DNA of 23,445 nt, from positions 1-23,445 of the forward strand of contig JAYTCQ010000022.1 of assembly GCA_043736395.1 (NCBI GenBank). Reading direction: 5' to 3'. The notes under the pieces are model-generated. The model did not search any database, was not told where the DNA came from, and saw only the letters and a list, made by a program, of their open reading frames with translations. The stretch is from JAFDVL01 sp043736395 (lineage in GTDB: Bacteria > Acidobacteriota > Blastocatellia > RBC074). Within the stretch, counting starts at the first letter, position 1, and every line of letters begins with the position of its first letter. The translations under genes and the position numbers were made by a program. Below, in pieces: positions 14,491 through 21,408 of the stretch.

Positions 14491-15801
14491 ATGACTTACT
14501 CCAGAATTTGCATCATCGGCGCAGGCAGTTCCGGCATCGCCGCTGCCAAAGCCTTACACGAACGCGGCATCAATTTTGATTGTTTTGAAAAAGGCAATCG
14601 CGTCGGCGGTAACTGGGTTTTCAAAAATTCCAACGGCATGTCTTCGTCGTACAAACGCCTGTATATCAACACGTCGCGCGAACGGATGCAGTATTCAGAT
14701 TTTCCGATGCCTGCAAATTATCCTGACTTTCCGCACCATTCACAGATCGCGGATTACTTCGACGCGTATGTAGATCATTTCGGATTCCGCGACAAAATTA
14801 TTTTCAATACTGGCGTGACAAAAGCTGAACGAATGCCCGATGGACGCTGGAAAATTCTATTGGATAACGGCGAAGCGCGTGAATACGATGCCTTGATGGT
14901 AGCCAACGGACACCACTGGAATCCACGCTGGCCGGAGCCGGAATTCCCCGGAAATTTCAGCGGAACCGTGATGCACGCGCATTACTACGAAGACCACAAA
15001 CCATTCGAAGATAAAAATGTAGTCGTTCTGGGGATGGGCAACAGTGCGATGGACATTGCCGTAGAGTCCAGCGAAGTCGCGAACAAAACTTTTCTCGCCG
15101 CACGACGCGGAGCGCACATCATCCCGAAATATTTTTTTGGTAAACCACTTGACCAGATCGGCATCTCTCCATGGATTCCTTTCAAGATAAAATTTTTGTC
15201 GTTCAAGTGGATGATGAAATTGATGGTGGGCGATATGGAACGCTACGGCTTACCGAAGCCCGATCACGAAATCGGCGAAGCGCATCCCACGATTTCCGGC
15301 AGAATTTTAGACCGCATCACCCACGGCGCAGTCATCCCGAAACCCAATCTTAAAAGGCTTTTGGAAAGCAGTGTCGAATTTGAAGACGGCTCCATCGAAC
15401 CTGTAGACGTGATCGTGTATTGCACGGGATACAAAGTTACGTTTCCATTCTTCGACGAAAATTTTATCGCCGCACCCGACAACTATTTGCCACTGTTTCG
15501 ACGCGTCTTCAAACCCGATATTCCCAACATTTTTTTCATCGGATTACTCCAGCCTCTCGGCGCAGTCATGCCACTCGCCGAAGCACAATCCAAATGGGTA
15601 GCGAAATATTTACTCGGAGAATACAAGCTCCCTTCACGCACAGAAATGGAAGCCGACATTCGCAGGGAACAATCCGCGATGGAAAAACGCTACGTCAAAT
15701 CCAAACGGCATACGATGCAGGTGGATTTCGATACTTATTTGGCGGCGATGAAAAAAGAAATGAAGCGAGGAAATGTTGTCGTGAGTCGTCAAGCACGTTG
15801 A
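14491..15801 (+). CDS. Flavin-containing monooxygenase family protein
   Basis: The 436-residue protein starts with the FAD-binding Rossmann motif IIGAGSSGIAAAKAL (about residues 7-21), then has the FMO signature FSGTVMHAHYY (about 155-165) and the NADPH-binding motif VVLGMGNSAMDIA (about 175-187). A later Y-C-T-G-Y motif (about 310-314) is also typical. It should oxygenate a nucleophilic S or N atom or a ketone; substrate unknown. Length is within the FMO range. The ATG follows a T-run and has no clear ribosome binding site. Its last 13 bases overlap the convergent HicB-like gene. Confidence 0.9.
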   Translation: MTYSRICIIGAGSSGIAAAKALHERGINFDCFEKGNRVGGNWVFKNSNGMSSSYKRLYINTSRERMQYSDFPMPANYPDFPHHSQIADYFDAYVDHFGFRDKIIFNTGVTKAERMPDGRWKILLDNGEAREYDALMVANGHHWNPRWPEPEFPGNFSGTVMHAHYYEDHKPFEDKNVVVLGMGNSAMDIAVESSEVANKTFLAARRGAHIIPKYFFGKPLDQIGISPWIPFKIKFLSFKWMMKLMVGDMERYGLPKPDHEIGEAHPTISGRILDRITHGAVIPKPNLKRLLESSVEFEDGSIEPVDVIVYCTGYKVTFPFFDENFIAAPDNYLPLFRRVFKPDIPNIFFIGLLQPLGAVMPLAEAQSKWVAKYLLGEYKLPSRTEMEADIRREQSAMEKRYVKSKRHTMQVDFDTYLAAMKKEMKRGNVVVSRQAR

Positions 15802-15983
15802 AATAGAGTGGCGACAGGCGGCGTGAAATGTAATTCAATGGCTTCACCAAGATTGCTAATCGCTTCCTGCTTGGAACGCCCTTGACTGGCAATTTCAATC
15901 TCGCGGCATTGGGCGATATAGATACGTCCTTCACGCCAAACGGATGCAGTAAAGAGGCTGGGATTTTTATTTTGCTTGCTCAT
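15789..15983 (-). CDS. HicB-like small protein (orphan)
   Basis: The 64-residue protein contains FTASVWREGRIYIAQCREIEIASQGRSKQEAISNLGEAIELHF, quoted here only as landmarks in order; this is the partial RNase-H-like fold of the HicB antitoxin family (YIAQC, then G-x-S-x-x-E-A-x-x-N-L-x-E-A-I). There is no HicA toxin beside it and no DNA-binding C-terminus, so it may be a stand-alone or left-over antitoxin. The ATG at 15981-15983 is chosen; an extension to 16025 is less likely. It overlaps the monooxygenase stop tail-to-tail by 13 bp. Confidence 0.7.
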   Translation of the reverse strand: MSKQNKNPSLFTASVWREGRIYIAQCREIEIASQGRSKQEAISNLGEAIELHFTPPVATLFQRA

Positions 15984-15991
15984 GAGTGGAT

Positions 15992-16020
15992 ATATTACAG
16001 GAGCTTGAATAAACAGTCTA
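15992..16020 (-). promoter_or_regulatory. Possible promoter for the HicB-like gene
   Basis: Read on the minus strand, tagact (16015-16020) and taatat (15992-15997) are separated by 17 bp, each matching four of six sigma-70 consensus positions. The start of transcription would be very close to the ATG at 15983. Weak evidence. Confidence 0.3.
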
Positions 16021-16070
16021 CGCAAAGCGCAACGTTTTAGTACGGAGAGTACTATGAAAAAATGTATCCT

Positions 16071-16132
16071 AAACGTCTCGTTTGTGATTCCGAATGGAGC
16101 AACAAACGGGACGTTTGTTGTACGCTTTTTTT
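16071..16132. terminator. Hairpin with flanking T-runs
   Basis: Arms 16071-16085 and 16102-16116 pair over 15 bp with one G-T position around a 16-base loop. A seven-T run follows on the plus strand (16126-16132), and a six-T run follows on the minus strand, each about eight or nine bases from the stem. It would end the DGR transcript (minus) about 200 bases beyond the TR, and could also stop reading from the plus strand. Confidence 0.5.
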
Positions 16133-16322
16133 GATGAATTCACAGTGATGTATTGCTGAGCTTATCCGTTTTGCAGATTAAAACCGTACTGACGTTCGCT
16201 GTGAAGCTACCAGCCCGTACGGCTCTGCTTAATTTTTGGAGGCAGTCGCCTGCTTCGCCGGAACGCGTTCTGGACTCTCACGGTACGCTCAATGCAATCC
16301 CTTGCACCGACTCTGACGCTCA
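16133..16322 (-). ncRNA. Gene-free stretch: likely 3' spacer of the TR RNA
   Basis: No credible gene lies here on either strand. In characterised DGRs (Bordetella phage BPP-1) the RNA beyond the 3' end of the TR is needed by reverse transcriptase and Avd to prime cDNA synthesis. This 190-base stretch sits at the equivalent place, between the TR and the hairpin at 16071-16116. Assignment is by position, not by sequence homology. Confidence 0.45.
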
Positions 16323-16448
16323 AGAGTACTCGCCGAAATTACACAACGAAAACCGATATTGTTGTTGCGGTTGTCGGGTGTGTTGTTGTTACGGTTGGCA
16401 GCGCGGCAGTTCCTTGCATTATTGTTGTAGGAACCGCCCCGCAGCACA
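16323..16448 (-). repeat. DGR template repeat (TR)
   Basis: Read on the minus strand, this non-coding copy of the VR would encode a run with 12 Asn codons (AAC or AAT): NNN, N, N, NNN, N, NNN in a lectin-fold frame. Over 16329-16448 it aligns without gaps to 17955-18074 at an offset of 1626. All 16 mismatches are at TR adenines. At the 3' end, a single non-adenine mismatch (16328 against 17954) followed by five matching bases separates TR from VR as expected for the initiation-of-mutagenic-homology region. It begins 17 bases after the reverse transcriptase stop codon. Confidence 0.97.
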
Positions 16449-16465
16449 AGTGGCGCATCCCGTTT

Positions 16466-17524
16466 TCAGCTTCTGGCAAAAGTCAGAGAACTGAAAATTC
16501 GTTCCCGCAATCGCCACGTGTCGCCGTGCAAAAGATGCCCGATCCAACTCCGCAGCGCATGCGTGACAGTTTCGATTTCGATTGTTCCGAGACGATATTT
16601 TTCTGCCAATTCACGGAACCGTTTGCGTGACCGACGAAGGTTTTCACTTCGTACTCTGATCCGTTCCGGCAACACACGAAAGCCAACAAAATTAGCTCCG
16701 TGTCGTGTCTCGAATAATTGATTTTTGACCGGATGAATGTGCAGCCGAAGCCCGGCCAGATACGCTTCAACTTTCTTTCGGGCAGCCGCAAGAATATCGT
16801 AGTCATCGCCGAACAAAGCGAAATCATCCACATAGCGCACATATTTTGTGATTCGCAGTTGTTCATTGACGAAATGATCTAAACCATTCAGATAAACGTT
16901 GGCAAAAAACTGGCTGGTCAGATTCCCAATCGGCAAGCCACGGCGTCGCTCTCCCCACGTGAACAGATCATCGCCTGCAAAGAAATCCTGCACAGATTCC
17001 TGTGGATTGCTCGCGTTGATAATTGTGTCTATCAGCCACAACGTGTCAGGGCATTTGATTTTACGACGCAGGAGCTGCTTCAGGATTTCGTGGTCTATGC
17101 TCGGAAAATATTTACGGATGTCGCATTGCAAAATATATTTGCTTGAACGGGCGAACTTTGTGAAGCGGCGTAAAGCGCGATGCGTCCCGTAGCCGACGCG
17201 ATTGGCATACGAATCAGCAATAAAAGTTTGCTCAAAAATTGGTGAGATCACATTGCATAAGGCGTGATGCAAGACGCGATCACGATACGGCGCAGCCGAA
17301 ATCATTCGTTTCTTGGGTTCGACAATGTGAAAGGTTTTGTATTTCCCCGGCTGATAGGTTTTGGTGGTTAATTCGTGTTGCAAGCGGAGCAATTCGTTGG
17401 CGAGATTATCGTTGAAATGCAGCACATTCGGTTGATAGCGTTTGCCGCGTTGAGCTTTCTGTGCCGCCTGCAATAAATTTCCGAAGTCCGTAATTTGCGG
17501 ATACAAATTGCCGTGCCGTTTCAT
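16466..17524 (-). CDS. DGR-type reverse transcriptase
   Basis: The 352-residue enzyme copies TR RNA into adenine-mutagenised cDNA. The motifs in order are YRDRVLHHAL (80-89), the first catalytic Asp in LQCDIRKYFPSID (132-144, Asp135), GLPIGNLTSQFFANVYLN (196-213), the catalytic YVDD (231-234), and a C-terminal thumb region. There is no maturase or endonuclease domain, which separates it from group II intron enzymes; the nearby TR, VR and Avd exclude a retron. The ATG at 17522-17524 overlaps the avd stop (ATGA), so translation is coupled. The sequence looks intact. Confidence 0.96.
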   Translation of the reverse strand: MKRHGNLYPQITDFGNLLQAAQKAQRGKRYQPNVLHFNDNLANELLRLQHELTTKTYQPGKYKTFHIVEPKKRMISAAPYRDRVLHHALCNVISPIFEQTFIADSYANRVGYGTHRALRRFTKFARSSKYILQCDIRKYFPSIDHEILKQLLRRKIKCPDTLWLIDTIINASNPQESVQDFFAGDDLFTWGERRRGLPIGNLTSQFFANVYLNGLDHFVNEQLRITKYVRYVDDFALFGDDYDILAAARKKVEAYLAGLRLHIHPVKNQLFETRHGANFVGFRVLPERIRVRSENLRRSRKRFRELAEKYRLGTIEIETVTHALRSWIGHLLHGDTWRLRERIFSSLTFARS

Positions 17525-17871
17525 ATTGCTTTTTGTTGTTTCAGCCAGCCGCCTAAATTGACGCCGACTTCGTTGATGTGATTTGCCGCATGTGCGAAGC
17601 GTTGCGCGTCAATCAATTTGAAATCCAATAACAGGCGCGTTTGTCTTCGCAGTAATTCCAATTGCACATTGATGGCTTCCAGTTGCGCACGCTTTTCGCG
17701 GGCATAGCGTGCGCGAATCAATCCCTCTAACACTTCATACAACCCTGTGATAATACGGTCGCCTAACATGTGCTTGTGGTCACGCGGCAATTTATTAAGT
17801 AAAGGCACGTACCACACTATCAAATCGTGCGCCTTTTGGATGACGGGTAATTCAGTGTCTGTTTTTTTCAT
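17521..17871 (-). CDS. avd: DGR accessory variability determinant Avd
   Basis: The 116-residue helical protein contains VIQKAHDLIVWYVPLLNKLP, a central LGDRIITGLYEVLEGLIRARY and a C-terminal HINEVGVNLGGWLKQ, the standard pattern of the Avd four-helix bundle. Avd forms a basic pentameric barrel that binds the reverse transcriptase and the TR RNA and is needed for cDNA synthesis. The ATG at 17869-17871 gives the family N-terminus. A GTG at 17913 would extend it by 14 residues, but that lies inside the VR-downstream hairpin. Its stop overlaps the reverse transcriptase start. Confidence 0.93.
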   Translation of the reverse strand: MKKTDTELPVIQKAHDLIVWYVPLLNKLPRDHKHMLGDRIITGLYEVLEGLIRARYAREKRAQLEAINVQLELLRRQTRLLLDFKLIDAQRFAHAANHINEVGVNLGGWLKQQKAI

Positions 17872-17896
17872 CTTTGAATTTGAAAAAAATTTTTCA

Positions 17897-17914
17897 TGTG
17901 CGCATTCGCGCACA
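17897..17914. other. VR-downstream hairpin (DGR cruciform)
   Basis: A perfect 7-bp GC-rich stem (17897-17903 with 17908-17914) closes a four-base loop that reads GAAT on the minus strand. It lies 30 bases past the stop codon of the variable protein. DGRs typically carry such a short GC-rich stem with a tetraloop just after the VR, which stimulates retrohoming. The usual loop is GRNA; GAAT differs at the last base. Confidence 0.75.
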
Positions 17915-17944
17915 AAAGGTAAAAAGGGTAAAAGCGTTAGAGGG

Positions 17945-19792
17945 TTACAGAGTCCTCGCCGAAATTACACAACGAAAACCGATATAGTAGTAGCGGTAGG
18001 CGGGAGTGAGGTTGAGACGGTAGGCAGCGCGGCAGATCCTAGCATTATAGAGGTAGGAACCGCCCCGCAGCACACGACGTTCACCGCTTTTCACTCCCGT
18101 CGGATCAATCAAATCTTTTCCTTCGTATTTGCCGTACCAATCCTGACACCATTCCCAGACGTTCCCATGCATATCAAATAACCCGAACGCATTTGCTACA
18201 CCAAGACTCCCGACCGGAATGGTTTCGCTACGATATTTACCTTTCGGAGCTTCAGCATACGGATAACCGCCATTGTAATTCACAACGTCCGGCGTGATTG
18301 TTTCGCCAAAGGCAAACGGCGTAGTCGTTCCCGCCCGACAGGCATATTCCCATTCCGCTTCGGTGGGCAGACGATATGCTCGTCCTGTCTTTTTGGCAAG
18401 CCGCGCACAGAATTCTTCCGCGTCTTCCCAACTGACATTTTCGACCGGACGATCCTGACCTTTAAAACGAGCCGGATCAGGTTCAAGCTCACGCGCAGCT
18501 TTCAATGTTTTGTCTGCCGCAATTACCCGCCATTGTTCCTGCGTGATGGTGAACTTGCCCAGATAAAATGGCGAGAGGGTGACTTTGTGTTGCGGAAGCT
18601 CGCGTGTAAACCATTCACGCTCGGCATCTTTGTTGTAGCGTTTGGCTTCAGCAAAAGCTTGTTCTACGGCTTTCTCATCCGACCCCATCGTGAACGTACC
18701 GCCAGGAATAGAGACCATTTCGAGATTAATGTCAGGAGCGAGTTCTTCGATGAACTGGTTGGCTTGTAATTGCTGGCGTTCAATTTCTATACCGCGTTGG
18801 TCGAGTGTAATAGTACTGAAATCAAAGTTACCTGACTCTACCTTCCTTGCTCTACTTAAGTAATCGAAGTAATAAAGTGCGGCTTGAAAATTGTTAGTTT
18901 GGGCATCCTGCCATGCCTGATAAAATTGAGTCAGATTGGCGTGGCGTTTGGATAATTCTTCTGCCAGCCGTAAAACCGAAGGAAGGGAATTTTCTTGCTC
19001 TACCTGATCCCACCATTGGCGAGCAATGTCAGCGCATTGCGCCAATCGTAATTTCTGTTTGACTTCAATAAGTCGGGTCTTGATTTGGTCATCAGTCCAT
19101 CCTTTGATTCGGGTCATACCTGTTGCAGCCATCTTCCACCACTTATCATTCTGTCCTATTCCTTTGAGCCGCGAGTAATCAAGGTAAGCCAAATTCGCCA
19201 TAATGTTTTCGCTCTGTGTGATTTGACGGACTTGGTAAAATTCACTGAGCGAGGATTTTCGAATAGCTAATTCTTCCGCTAACCGAAGTAGTGGGGCGGG
19301 AGATTCATTGCGATCTTTAATATTATTCCACCAATGCTGAATATCTGGTGAAGCCTGAGCCAGACCAAGTTGAGAACAAAGTTCATCAAGTCGAGCGTGA
19401 TATTGATCGCGTGTCCATTCAGTAGTATTCGAAATACCGACACGAGCAGTTTGCGATCCGCTTTCAAAATCGAGAGCTTGGTTTAGTGCCATAGGATCAT
19501 ATTCATCAGGCAAAGAGTAAAAGACCTCTTCAATGTCTTTACCCCGTTGAGCAAAGGCTTCTACTATTGACAAAAAACGCGGATCATCATTTTGGATTGG
19601 TGCGGTTAATGCAGCCCACCAAGCGGTCACGCCCGCATCATCGGAGCCAATACGACGGGCGGCATCACGTTTAAAGACATCAAGGCTCATTACTTTCTCA
19701 TCGGAAAAAAGTGCAAAGAAGCGTTGCCCTTCATCACTGTTGAGATAGGCGTCAAGAGCTTCAAGGCTTTGCGATTCTGTCCACTGGGTCAC
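17945..19792 (-). CDS. DGR variable protein: helical repeats plus FGE/C-type-lectin domain
   Basis: The 615-residue protein is the DGR target. Residues 1-315 hold three divergent copies of a helical module of about 100 residues marked by Trp-Trp (58-59, 154-155, 260-261) and, about 30 residues later, Phe-Tyr (91-92, 185-186, 290-291). Residues 357-612 form a sulfatase-modifying-factor (FGE) type C-lectin domain: MVSIPGGTFTMGS, RPVENVSWEDAEEFC, YRLPTEAEWEYACRAG, MHGNVWEWCQDWYG, and RRVLRGGSY. Variable residues lie at 581-603. There is no signal peptide, so it should act inside the cell. The GTG start at 19790-19792 overlaps the upstream stop (GTGA), implying coupled synthesis with the TPR-containing protein. 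I do not know the N-terminal module. Confidence 0.93.
   Translation of the reverse strand: MTQWTESQSLEALDAYLNSDEGQRFFALFSDEKVMSLDVFKRDAARRIGSDDAGVTAWWAALTAPIQNDDPRFLSIVEAFAQRGKDIEEVFYSLPDEYDPMALNQALDFESGSQTARVGISNTTEWTRDQYHARLDELCSQLGLAQASPDIQHWWNNIKDRNESPAPLLRLAEELAIRKSSLSEFYQVRQITQSENIMANLAYLDYSRLKGIGQNDKWWKMAATGMTRIKGWTDDQIKTRLIEVKQKLRLAQCADIARQWWDQVEQENSLPSVLRLAEELSKRHANLTQFYQAWQDAQTNNFQAALYYFDYLSRARKVESGNFDFSTITLDQRGIEIERQQLQANQFIEELAPDINLEMVSIPGGTFTMGSDEKAVEQAFAEAKRYNKDAEREWFTRELPQHKVTLSPFYLGKFTITQEQWRVIAADKTLKAARELEPDPARFKGQDRPVENVSWEDAEEFCARLAKKTGRAYRLPTEAEWEYACRAGTTTPFAFGETITPDVVNYNGGYPYAEAPKGKYRSETIPVGSLGVANAFGLFDMHGNVWEWCQDWYGKYEGKDLIDPTGVKSGERRVLRGGSYLYNARICRAAYRLNLTPAYRYYYIGFRCVISARTL
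17949..18074 (-). repeat. DGR variable repeat (VR)
   Basis: This is the C-terminal coding segment of the variable protein, matching the TR. Sixteen TR adenines are replaced (12 to T, 4 to C, none to G on the coding strand). They change 11 residues (581, 582, 586, 591, 593, 595, 598, 599, 601, 602, 603) and leave two changes silent (584, 596). Ten of the 12 TR Asn codons differ. The other bases between 17955 and 18074 are identical to the TR. Confidence 0.97.
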
Positions 19793-21321
19793 TTCTGAGC
19801 CTCTCCTTTCCAGCTTTCGATCAAGACCTGAACTCTTTTTTCATGAAGCTGATCTGCGTAGCTGATGGGCTTACTTGGGGCTATCTTCTCGTGTAATTCT
19901 TCGACCAGAAAATCTGTCGCACGTTTAGCGACCGATCCATATTGAAAAGGTGCATCATGCTTGCAAGCAAGACTCAAAGCTAGTTGTGCCTTGCTGATAG
20001 CTTCGTCTGGTTGGTTTTGTGCATGCAGGACTTTTGCCATTGCCAGATGAGCCGCCGCCGCTGGAATTTGAAATTGATTAGTAGAATCAGAGCCGATATA
20101 GAGCTTGTAACTAGCCTCGGCATTAATGAGCAAGTCACGCTTTTTTGTGGGCGAAGTTTCAAGCATGGCTTGTTCATAATAGCATTCGATAAAACCTGCG
20201 CGCGCAAACATCGGCACAATGTTGTAGAGCCATCCCGTGCCGCGATCCAGCGCAAAATCAAGCTGTTTACGAGCTTCATCAAACTTCCCCAAACGCACCA
20301 ATGCTAATCCAATCGTTACAGCTTCCCATAAGAGTTGCCCTACCGATACTCGTTCTTCCTCGTGCCGATCCCAGGCTTGTTGCGCAAGATCTGCTGCCTT
20401 TTGATAATCCCCTAAGTAAAACCAAGCTTCCGCAATGGTTTGCAGAGTCCAGCGATTGGTATCAACTGGCAGGCTTTGCAAAAGTCTCGCCGCGTGTTCA
20501 CTTTGCCGAATTGAGAGTAGTAATGCCAGCCAGTAACGAGAGGAAGAATCCTTGCCTTGCTCAAGCAAATCCAGTTGTCTTTGTTCAGCAGAACGCAGGT
20601 TGCCGCTGTAAAGAACCTGCCAATCATGATTGCGTTGACAATCTTCCAAGGCTTGTTCCTCACCACACAGACGATATGCAGCTTTGGCATGGTTGTAAAC
20701 GATTTGCGATTCTTCCCAATGCCCACGTGTCATGAGTTCGCCACCCGTTCGCAATAAGCACCATGCCTGACTTTTGCGTAAGCGGAGCGCAGGTAATTCT
20801 GTACACCAAGGGCTACTTGATTTTTGGGGATTAGGATAAAATCCACTCAATATATTCAAGACTGTGCTGCTATGTAACTGAGACTCTTCCGTTGTCGTAT
20901 TCCACCACTCGTTAACATCACGAAATCGCTCTTCAAAATCCGGCTGATTTAATGCACGTAGCATCAATTCGCCACCGCTGTTATCTGAGTACAGATATTG
21001 TAGTAATTCCGTATCCTTTTTGTCGCCTGGTTCAGTTTGCTTCAGGATATGCTTCATCACTTGCCCGCGTACGACAGGATGTACGTCTACTAAACCCAGA
21101 GTATCATCCAGTCCAATAAGTCTGCGTTTTTCCAGATAATTCAGTACTTCCTGTAATTTCGCAACAGAACGAAACCGACCTGGCATGGAATTTTCTGTGT
21201 TCGGATTAACGACAAGGTTCTTGCGCAAAAATTCCAGGTTGCTTGCTTCGGAGCGGCGAACAATGTAACAGAGAACAAACCAGTAATCACGATTTGATAG
21301 GGGAAGATCGCGGATGGCCAA
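19789..21321 (-). CDS. Winged-helix plus TPR protein; probable C-terminal half of the protease-NTPase
   Basis: This 510-residue open frame starts at a TTG (21319-21321) without a visible ribosome binding site. Its first 90 residues look like the winged-helix domain that follows the ATPase core in STAND proteins (LEFLRKNLVV...RRLIGLDDTLGLVDVHPVVRGQV). Residues of about 160-460 are TPR-like helical pairs (for example GHWEESQIVYNHAKAAY, LGDYQKAADLAQQAWDR, LGKFDEARKQLDFAL, NQPDEAISKAQLALSLA). The same frame continues open upstream for 28 codons to the amber codon at 21406-21408 that ends the protease-NTPase, so the two are very likely one original protein. Its stop overlaps the GTG of the variable protein. 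Confidence 0.8.
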   Translation of the reverse strand: MAIRDLPLSNRDYWFVLCYIVRRSEASNLEFLRKNLVVNPNTENSMPGRFRSVAKLQEVLNYLEKRRLIGLDDTLGLVDVHPVVRGQVMKHILKQTEPGDKKDTELLQYLYSDNSGGELMLRALNQPDFEERFRDVNEWWNTTTEESQLHSSTVLNILSGFYPNPQKSSSPWCTELPALRLRKSQAWCLLRTGGELMTRGHWEESQIVYNHAKAAYRLCGEEQALEDCQRNHDWQVLYSGNLRSAEQRQLDLLEQGKDSSSRYWLALLLSIRQSEHAARLLQSLPVDTNRWTLQTIAEAWFYLGDYQKAADLAQQAWDRHEEERVSVGQLLWEAVTIGLALVRLGKFDEARKQLDFALDRGTGWLYNIVPMFARAGFIECYYEQAMLETSPTKKRDLLINAEASYKLYIGSDSTNQFQIPAAAAHLAMAKVLHAQNQPDEAISKAQLALSLACKHDAPFQYGSVAKRATDFLVEELHEKIAPSKPISYADQLHEKRVQVLIESWKGEAQK

Positions 21322-21405
21322 TTCTAGCCAACGATGCCGTCGTGTAGTCAGGTAAACAGATTCATCAAGACAGGCTTGCTGATTTGTTTCAGGGAAATTT
21401 GCAAA

Positions 21406-21408
21406 CTA
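21406..21408 (-). other. In-frame amber codon splitting a STAND protein
   Basis: The TAG follows GCT GAC and precedes TTT GCA. The frame is the same and fully open on both sides (23139 down to 21409 and 21405 down to 19789). The bridging 28 codons read as normal protein (FANFPETNQQACLDESVYL, then TTRRHRWLE). It could be a recent nonsense mutation, a sequence error or a recoded stop. Confidence 0.85.

Noticed and set aside
16360..16428. Short gtt-type tandem pattern resembling a microsatellite or CRISPR-like repeat
   Set aside because: It is the Asn-codon run of the TR; there are no regularly spaced repeat-spacer units.
16153..16630. Plus-strand open frames across the TR with Cys-rich translations
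   Set aside because: They are shadows of the adenine-rich TR on the other strand; the gtt/gttgtt pattern reflects AAC codons and is not a gene.
16466..17524. Retron or group II intron reverse transcriptase
   Set aside because: There is no msr/msd-type structure and no maturase or endonuclease domain, while Avd, TR and VR are all present.
17747..18181. Plus-strand open frame across avd and VR
   Set aside because: It lies antisense to two well-supported genes and has no recognisable domain or ribosome binding site.
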